Shown here: in pieces, positions 56,348 through 64,000 of the stretch | Numbering within the stretch: position 1 is the first letter of the stretch | Layout of the letters: every line of letters starts with the position of its first letter | Assembly (NCBI GenBank): GCA_963753285.1 | Contig: CAVWBT010000016.1 | Span: 248,001-312,000 of the forward strand | Reading direction: 5' to 3' | Origin: JAHEDH01 sp963753285 | GTDB taxonomy: Bacteria; Actinomycetota; Acidimicrobiia; Spongiisociales; ZC4RG35 | DNA length: 64,000 nucleotides | The notes under the pieces: generated by a model | Told to the model about the DNA's origin: nothing | The model's database searches: none | What the model saw: the letters and a program-made list of their open reading frames with translations, nothing else | Position numbers and translations under genes: made by a program

Positions 56348-57093
56348 CCCTGGTTCCTTCGGCGCGCCGCCTTGCGGCCTGTAGATCGGATGAGGAAGGC
56401 GGACCCCACGACGGTGATCAGCGCAAACAGGAACCACTGTGCCGCGTAGGCGAGGTGGGGACCATTGTCGTCGAACGTGGGCGTGTCCAGGGCAACTGGG
56501 AGACGATCGTTCTCGTCCGGAACGATCAGCTGTGCCCAGACGGGGGCGAGATCTTCGAACTGTCGATCGAGCCGATCGAGATCGATCCGGTTGATCACGT
56601 CGAGCTCTCCCTGTGGCTCTTCTCGTCCGAACGAGGGTCGCGGCTGTGAGGCGCGCAACAGCAACTCGACGTCGACGACTCCGTCGAGCGGCGGGGCGAG
56701 CTCGATCGGTGGTGTGTCCAGCTCGAGCGGCACCCAACCTCGGTTGACGAGGATGGTTCCGCCGTCGAACCGGAACGGGGTGACGACGTGGAACCCCGCG
56801 GTTCCGTTGTTCACCTGGTTGCGCACGAGCAGTTCATCAGCCGGTTCGAACGTACCCCGAGCGCTGGCACGACGGTTCTCGAGCGAGTCGACCGAGGGCC
56901 CTGCTGCGGTGAGCATGCTCGCCAGATCGACAGGCTCTGCGACGATCCGGGCCGATGAGATCTGGTTGTCGAGCTGCACTTCACGGTGACGAGCGAGTTG
57001 CCAGTTCCCGAGTGCCACGAACACGGCCACCACCGTGGCGACCACGATCAAACCGGCGATCCAGCGAGGAGAACGAAGGAATCGGTACATCAC
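56344..57093 (-). CDS. SURF1-family cytochrome oxidase biogenesis protein
   Basis: 249 residues from GTG 57093 or the adjacent ATG 57090. Two membrane helices flank the soluble part: IAGLIVVATVVAVFVALGNW, followed by the SURF1 signature QLARHREVQLDNQI, and LAYAAQWFLFALITVVGSAF near the end. Other blocks are RRASARGTFEPADELLVRNQ, VVTPFRFDGGTILVNRGWVP. SURF1 helps insert heme a into cytochrome c oxidase, implying aerobic respiration with an aa3-type oxidase. Translationally coupled to the S41 protease (ATGA overlap). Confidence 0.9.
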   Translation of the reverse strand: MMYRFLRSPRWIAGLIVVATVVAVFVALGNWQLARHREVQLDNQISSARIVAEPVDLASMLTAAGPSVDSLENRRASARGTFEPADELLVRNQVNNGTAGFHVVTPFRFDGGTILVNRGWVPLELDTPPIELAPPLDGVVDVELLLRASQPRPSFGREEPQGELDVINRIDLDRLDRQFEDLAPVWAQLIVPDENDRLPVALDTPTFDDNGPHLAYAAQWFLFALITVVGSAFLIRSTGRKAARRRNQG

Positions 57094-57129
57094 CGACCAT
57101 GTAAGTCGGATCTCTCTCTCAAGCCGACT

Positions 57130-57315
57130 TCAGGCCGCCCCGACGGACACCTGCTGCTCGATCCCGAGCAGCCTGGCCGCCACATCGGCGTGGGCGAGGT
57201 CCGCCTCGGCGGCAAAGGCCACCGGTCGACCGATCCACTCCTGCACTGACCGTTCCGTCACCAAGCCGGCTTCGATTGCGGCTCGTGCGACGTCATCGGA
57301 CCAGTACCAGGCCAT
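57130..57315 (-). CDS. Small helical protein (61 aa), unknown
   Basis: 61 residues from ATG 57315 with a strong GAGGAG site 6 nt upstream. MAWYWSDDVARAAIEAGLV followed by RSVQEWIGRPVAFAAEADL and ADVAARLLGIEQ: an all-alpha miniprotein without membrane segments or Cys. No family recognised. It precedes SURF1 by 36 bp and may share its transcript. Confidence 0.6.
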   Translation of the reverse strand: MAWYWSDDVARAAIEAGLVTERSVQEWIGRPVAFAAEADLAHADVAARLLGIEQQVSVGAA

Positions 57316-57406
57316 GTGGGCTCCTCGAGATCGGGCAGACGGAGATGTCTGCGAGGGTCGGCGGGACGCTTCCGAACGTAGCTCCACCCACCGCCGATGT
57401 CGAGGG

Positions 57407-58900
57407 TCAGTTTTCGCGACCTCCGAAGATCGCCGCCACGCCAGGCCGGCGAGGATCGGTGGCCGCGGATAGACGCCCGTTCGGTTCGACCAGTGCCGCT
57501 CCGACACCGCCGAAGTACATGTTCACATCGTCGAACCAGTCGACCGGGAGCGGATGATCGGGCACGGCGGCACCAGGCTCCGCCTTGATCACGGCCGTTC
57601 CCTCCTCGTCGACGGCCACGTGGATGCGAGGGTGGTCGAGCGCCTCTTGAAGCGAGCCGCCTTCGAGAGCGAGCGCTCCCACGACCGACGCGAGTGCGGA
57701 GCTGATTCGATCCGCACCTGGCGACCCGATCGCCAGCATGCCACGCTCGGAGGACCGGAGGAGGGTCGGTGCCATGTTCGAGTTCAGCCGATCTCCCGGA
57801 ACGAGGCCGGTCGGTTCGCCGACCAACTCGAGCTCTCCCATCCCGTTGTTCATGTACAGCCCGGTGCCAGTCGGGATCACTCCTGATCCGTATCCTGCGG
57901 ACAAGGTGATGGCACAGCCGACGCCCTCGGAGTCGACCGCCGAAACGTGGACCGTGGACGGCGAGCGAATGGGGTCGCCGGGTAGGCCGTGCAGGAACTC
58001 GTAGATGTCGCCGGATCGATCGGTCGTGTCGTGGAGCGGGCCACGGCGCCACCGGAAGAGCTGCTCCTGGGCATCGAGGAAGGCCGCCGGGTCGCGTTGT
58101 TCCAGGCCTGCGAGCAACGCGATCAGCCCTGCACCGCCGACGGCCGGCGGTGGGTTCGTGTAGAGATCCCATCCGCCTACGGAGTGCACGAGCGGTTCGC
58201 GTTCGAGGTCACGGTACGACGCGAAGTCGGTTGGGCCGATCAGGCTTCCCCGGTGCCACAGGTCCTCTGCGATTCGCTGCCCCAGCGTTCCAGCCAGCAT
58301 CGCCATCGGTCCCTCCTCGGCAAGCGTACGGAGTGTCGAGGCGGCATCCGGCATGTGAACGGCATCGGCTGCAGTCACCAAGGCGCCCCTGGGATGCAGA
58401 ATCGCTCTGGAGGCGGGGTCGTGCCCGAAGACCGCTTCGCTCGAGTAGCCGAGGTAGTAGAGACAGCTGGTCCCGAGTGTGAATCCGGCTTCGAGGATGT
58501 CGATGGTGGGCATCACCAGGTTGCCGAAGTCGGTGCGACCGTGGATCGCGTGCACCCTGTCGAATGCCGCCCACGCTCCAGGGACCGCGACGCTGGCAGG
58601 GCCGACCATGGTGGTCAGTCCTCCTCCGTACCCCATGTCGGCCCGGATCGCATTCGGTTCGGGCTGGGCGCCATGGAGTCCGGGCACTGCCATGTAGCCG
58701 TCGTGGACGACCGGGTCGTCGTCGAATCCCGACACGGTGACGAACGCTCCTGCACCTGGCGCCGCAACGCCGATCTCGGTGAACATCGCTGCGATGGCGG
58801 CGGCGATGGCAGCATCGACGGCGCCGCCCCCGTGGGCGGCGACGGACTCAGCGGCGCGTGCTGCGAGTCCCGATGGTGCGGCGACGGCGACCTCGATCAT
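57407..58900 (-). CDS. ggt: Gamma-glutamyltransferase family protein
   Basis: 497 residues. N-terminal nucleophile hydrolase with AAESVAAHGGGAVDAAIAAA, PGAGAFVTVSGFDD, PASVAVPGAWAAFDRVH and the cleavage/nucleophile Thr in SPSTVHVSAVDSEGVGCAIT (about residue 318), then GLYMNNGMGELE, NSNMAPTLL and SPGADRISSALASVVG. It autoprocesses before Thr to give two subunits and hydrolyses or transfers gamma-glutamyl groups of glutathione-like compounds. No signal peptide is evident. It lies upstream of the small protein and downstream of the OB-fold gene, 12 bp from it. Confidence 0.85.
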   Translation of the reverse strand: MIEVAVAAPSGLAARAAESVAAHGGGAVDAAIAAAIAAMFTEIGVAAPGAGAFVTVSGFDDDPVVHDGYMAVPGLHGAQPEPNAIRADMGYGGGLTTMVGPASVAVPGAWAAFDRVHAIHGRTDFGNLVMPTIDILEAGFTLGTSCLYYLGYSSEAVFGHDPASRAILHPRGALVTAADAVHMPDAASTLRTLAEEGPMAMLAGTLGQRIAEDLWHRGSLIGPTDFASYRDLEREPLVHSVGGWDLYTNPPPAVGGAGLIALLAGLEQRDPAAFLDAQEQLFRWRRGPLHDTTDRSGDIYEFLHGLPGDPIRSPSTVHVSAVDSEGVGCAITLSAGYGSGVIPTGTGLYMNNGMGELELVGEPTGLVPGDRLNSNMAPTLLRSSERGMLAIGSPGADRISSALASVVGALALEGGSLQEALDHPRIHVAVDEEGTAVIKAEPGAAVPDHPLPVDWFDDVNMYFGGVGAALVEPNGRLSAATDPRRPGVAAIFGGREN

Positions 58901-58912
58901 GACCGGGGAACC

Positions 58913-59338
58913 CTACCGAGGTCGGCCGGCGTCTTCGACATCGGGTGGCTCGAGAAGAGCCTCGAGAAGGGCCAGCAACAGGGAGCCATCAGGGCTCGCG
59001 GGTTGCTCGAACTCATTGTCCGCTGGTTCGAAGTCCTCGATCTCAGGAAACCTGAGGGCGGAAGCGATGACCTCGATCCTCCCCGGTGGCGCCGACCCGC
59101 CCGGGGAACACCACCTCATCAGCGAACCCGCCACGAGCACCCTGGCGCCGGCTGGGGCCCGTTCCAACACGTCCGAGTGGATCTCGGGTGGCACCACCAC
59201 CGGAAGCACATCGAACCGGCGCCGCCGTTCGGATCGGACACACACCAGCATCCGGGCGCGTTGTGAGCCGTCCGGGAGTAGATCGAGATCCGGTGGCAAC
59301 GCCAGCCGACCGCTGATGAGGGCGAGATTGACATCCAT
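58913..59338 (-). CDS. OB-fold (single-stranded DNA-binding-like) protein
   Basis: 141 residues from ATG 59338; an upstream GTG at 59356 is possible. VNLALISGRLALPPDLDLLP, ARMLVCVRSERRRRFDVLPV and ERAPAGARVLVAGSLMRWC follow the beta pattern of an SSB-like OB fold. The acidic, Leu-rich C-terminus (LLLALLEALLEPPDVEDAG) lacks the DDDIPF-type tip of housekeeping SSB. It probably binds DNA in an accessory role or acts in protein contacts. It is followed by the gamma-glutamyltransferase gene after 12 bp. Confidence 0.65.
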   Translation of the reverse strand: MDVNLALISGRLALPPDLDLLPDGSQRARMLVCVRSERRRRFDVLPVVVPPEIHSDVLERAPAGARVLVAGSLMRWCSPGGSAPPGRIEVIASALRFPEIEDFEPADNEFEQPASPDGSLLLALLEALLEPPDVEDAGRPR

Positions 59339-59401
59339 GACCTTCCCATCGTCCACCCGGGGAAGTGCCTGCTGTCACGCTAGGAACTGGGACTGACGAA
59401 A

Positions 59402-60238
59402 TCAGCCGGCCAGCTCGGCCTCGAGGTCCTCCAACCACGGCAATTCGGCGTCGTAGTCCCGAATCGCCGCCAGGAACTTCGATGCCGCGTCGTCATCCCC
59501 GGCGACATGCGCCACCCGGGCTGCGACCGCCCAGCGTCTCACCAGGCTCTCGGGCGGGTTTGCGACCAGTTTGGCGTTGATGACCCTCCACGCGTCGTCC
59601 ACGCGTCCTTCGTCGACGAGATGGCTCGAATACACGACTCGAGCCTCGTTGTCGGTGTCTCGCCCACCCCCCAGTTCGTGAAACAGGTCGTAGGTCTTCT
59701 CCACGTCCTTGCTGCGGCCCAGCGCCCGCAGACAGTCCATCTCGATCGGCATCTGATCGGTCTCACCCGACATACGCCTGAAGGCACGGAGCTCCTTCAA
59801 CGCCTCGTCCCAGTTGCCGAGGTGATACGCCGAGAGCCCGAGCAGTTCCCTGATCGTGGCGGATCTCGAGGATGCGGCCTTCGCCTTCCGCAGCGCGGCT
59901 GCTGCCGGCTTGTAGCGGTCGGCTGCGAACGCCTCCACCCCGTTCTCGAGGTCCCGGATCGCCGCCTCACGGCGTTCCTTGGGCGTAGAGCGGGTGATCT
60001 CCTCCCGGATCCAACGAGGCAACTGGCCGCCGGCGTGGAGCTTCTTGCGCTCTTCTCGGGACGGCGCCTGGCCACTCGGGCGGCCCTTGCCTCGATCCGG
60101 TCCCTGCCCCTTCTTCGCCGGACCTCCCCGACGGCTGCCCCCTGACGAGCCTCCGCGCCGGGCATCTCCGCCTCGGCGATCATTCGACGGGCGGCCGCCG
60201 TTCGATTTGCCTCGATTGCGACGTTCTCCGTCAGCCAT
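59402..60238 (-). CDS. TPR protein with a disordered basic N-terminus
   Basis: 278 residues. The first 70 are disordered and rich in Arg, Gly and Lys (RRNRGKSNGGRPSNDRRGGD; PAKKGQGPDRGKGRPSGQAP), like nucleic-acid-binding tails. The rest is helical repeat sequence of tetratricopeptide type (AFAADRYKPAAAALRKAKAA; ELLGLSAYHLGNWDEALKEL; DTDNEARVVYSSHLVDEGRV). AAAGGA 9 nt before ATG 60238. Its start lies 59 bp after the 5S rRNA gene, just downstream of the rRNA terminator, so it may be transcribed by read-through. Function unknown; a ribosome- or RNA-linked role is possible. Confidence 0.7.
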   Translation of the reverse strand: MADGERRNRGKSNGGRPSNDRRGGDARRGGSSGGSRRGGPAKKGQGPDRGKGRPSGQAPSREERKKLHAGGQLPRWIREEITRSTPKERREAAIRDLENGVEAFAADRYKPAAAALRKAKAASSRSATIRELLGLSAYHLGNWDEALKELRAFRRMSGETDQMPIEMDCLRALGRSKDVEKTYDLFHELGGGRDTDNEARVVYSSHLVDEGRVDDAWRVINAKLVANPPESLVRRWAVAARVAHVAGDDDAASKFLAAIRDYDAELPWLEDLEAELAG

Positions 60239-60253
60239 GTCTGGTGTCCTTTG

Positions 60254-60287
60254 CAAACAGAAAGAGGGCCGACGACGTCGACCCTCT
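60254..60287 (-). terminator. Intrinsic terminator of the rRNA operon
   Basis: On the minus strand AGAGGG-T-CGAC, a 3-nt loop GTC, then GTCG-G-CCCTCT: an 11-bp stem with one wobble, followed by TTCTGTTTGC. It lies right after the 5S gene. Confidence 0.85.
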
Positions 60288-60296
60288 CAATTTTAA

Positions 60297-60415
60297 TGCC
60301 CGGCGGTGACCTACTCTCCCAGGGGGTTGCCCCCCAAGTACCATCGGCGCTGGCAGGTTTCACTTCCGTGTTCGGAATGGGAACGGGTGGTTCCCCGCCG
60401 CTATCGCCACCGGAC
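60297..60415 (-). rRNA. rrf: 5S ribosomal RNA
   Basis: About 119 nt. On the minus strand it begins TCCGGTGGCGATAGCGGCGG, has the loop region CCCGTTCCCATTCCGAACAC and ends GAGAGTAGGTCACCGCCGGG. The ends pair as in 5S helix I. Ends are approximate to a few nt. Confidence 0.95.
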
Positions 60416-60448
60416 AAATCTTCAAGTGTCGGGCAACCCCGAGCACTC

Positions 60449-63564
<3,116 letters not shown>

Positions 63565-63799
63565 CAGTTCTCAAGGTGCCTGAAGGACTGCCCTGGGCCT
63601 TGTGGGCTCAGGAGCAGACTCCTTCACGACTGAACAGCGTGTAGACACGACATCGCTCGGCACGATCTCGACTCGTCACGCCCGGCCGTTGCCGGCCAAG
63701 CGCTTCCGTCTCGATGATTCGAGGTTGATGCGTGTGAATAATCAGCGTCTAACTAGGAACTGGAATCAGCTGTGATGGGCTGATTCGTGTTCGCTCCTT

Positions 63800-64000
<201 letters not shown>

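Overview
The window is high-GC DNA that looks like the chromosome of an actinobacterium, most likely of the class Acidimicrobiia (Ilumatobacter-like). This is inferred from the mix of genes: F420-type enzymes (a Ddn-like nitroreductase and an LLM oxidoreductase), a class II DAHP synthase, a DUF222/13E12 HNH protein, a CtpE-type P-ATPase, a cholesterol-oxidase-like flavoenzyme, an LCP protein and SURF1. It ends in an rRNA operon on the minus strand (16S, cut by the right edge, then 23S and 5S). I recognise no insertion sequence, integrase, CRISPR array or tRNA gene. The place to look for an unusual system is regulation and chromosome architecture more than a foreign island.

Layout. 1-4 kb: tail of an unknown gene, then a minus-strand operon of an ATP-grasp protein, a frameshifted esterase and an ABC-F ATPase. 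4-12.5 kb: a 13E12 HNH gene behind a promoter whose spacer is a LexA box, membrane proteins, an esterase pair, a CvpA-CAP fusion, an M20 peptidase and an MFS protein. 12.7-19.9 kb: adenylate cyclase-TPR protein, aroG, a VOC protein, a voltage-gated K+ channel with a zinc-ribbon tail and a Leu/Val dehydrogenase. 20-31 kb: AAA ATPase, SLH/beta-helix surface protein, hydrolase, CtpE-like pump, aldo/keto reductase, a lipoprotein with an FGE-like domain, and DUF4342. 31-45 kb: two orphan histidine kinases, F420 enzymes, a nuclease-like/wHTH protein, a two-ACT protein, SOUL, GMC oxidase, MFS, EcsC, a CFA-type methyltransferase, and a subtilase with a long Trp-Ser-Gly repeat tail.

At 45.44 kb there is a 28-bp sequence that fits the actinobacterial dif consensus (XerCD dimer-resolution site), which suggests that this is the replication terminus. 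To its right come a frameshifted zinc-finger gene, a SalK/SCO6745-like protein, family 4 uracil-DNA glycosylase, LCP protein, thioredoxin, and a sulfur operon (osmC-like, metY). That operon sits behind a SAM-I riboswitch, a hairpin, and then a 29-codon Cys/Met-containing leader ORF with mutually exclusive hairpins. Then follow a ribokinase/nucleoside hydrolase pair, an S41 protease/SURF1 pair, gamma-glutamyltransferase, an OB-fold protein and a TPR protein, then the rRNA operon.

A recurring feature is a TANNNT-like -10 box ending exactly 6 nt before the start codon (eleven genes; 7 nt for three more). This points to widespread leaderless transcription and settles several start codons. Two genes carry single-base frameshifts at the same hexamer (GCCGCG on the + strand), so assembly error is a live explanation for both.
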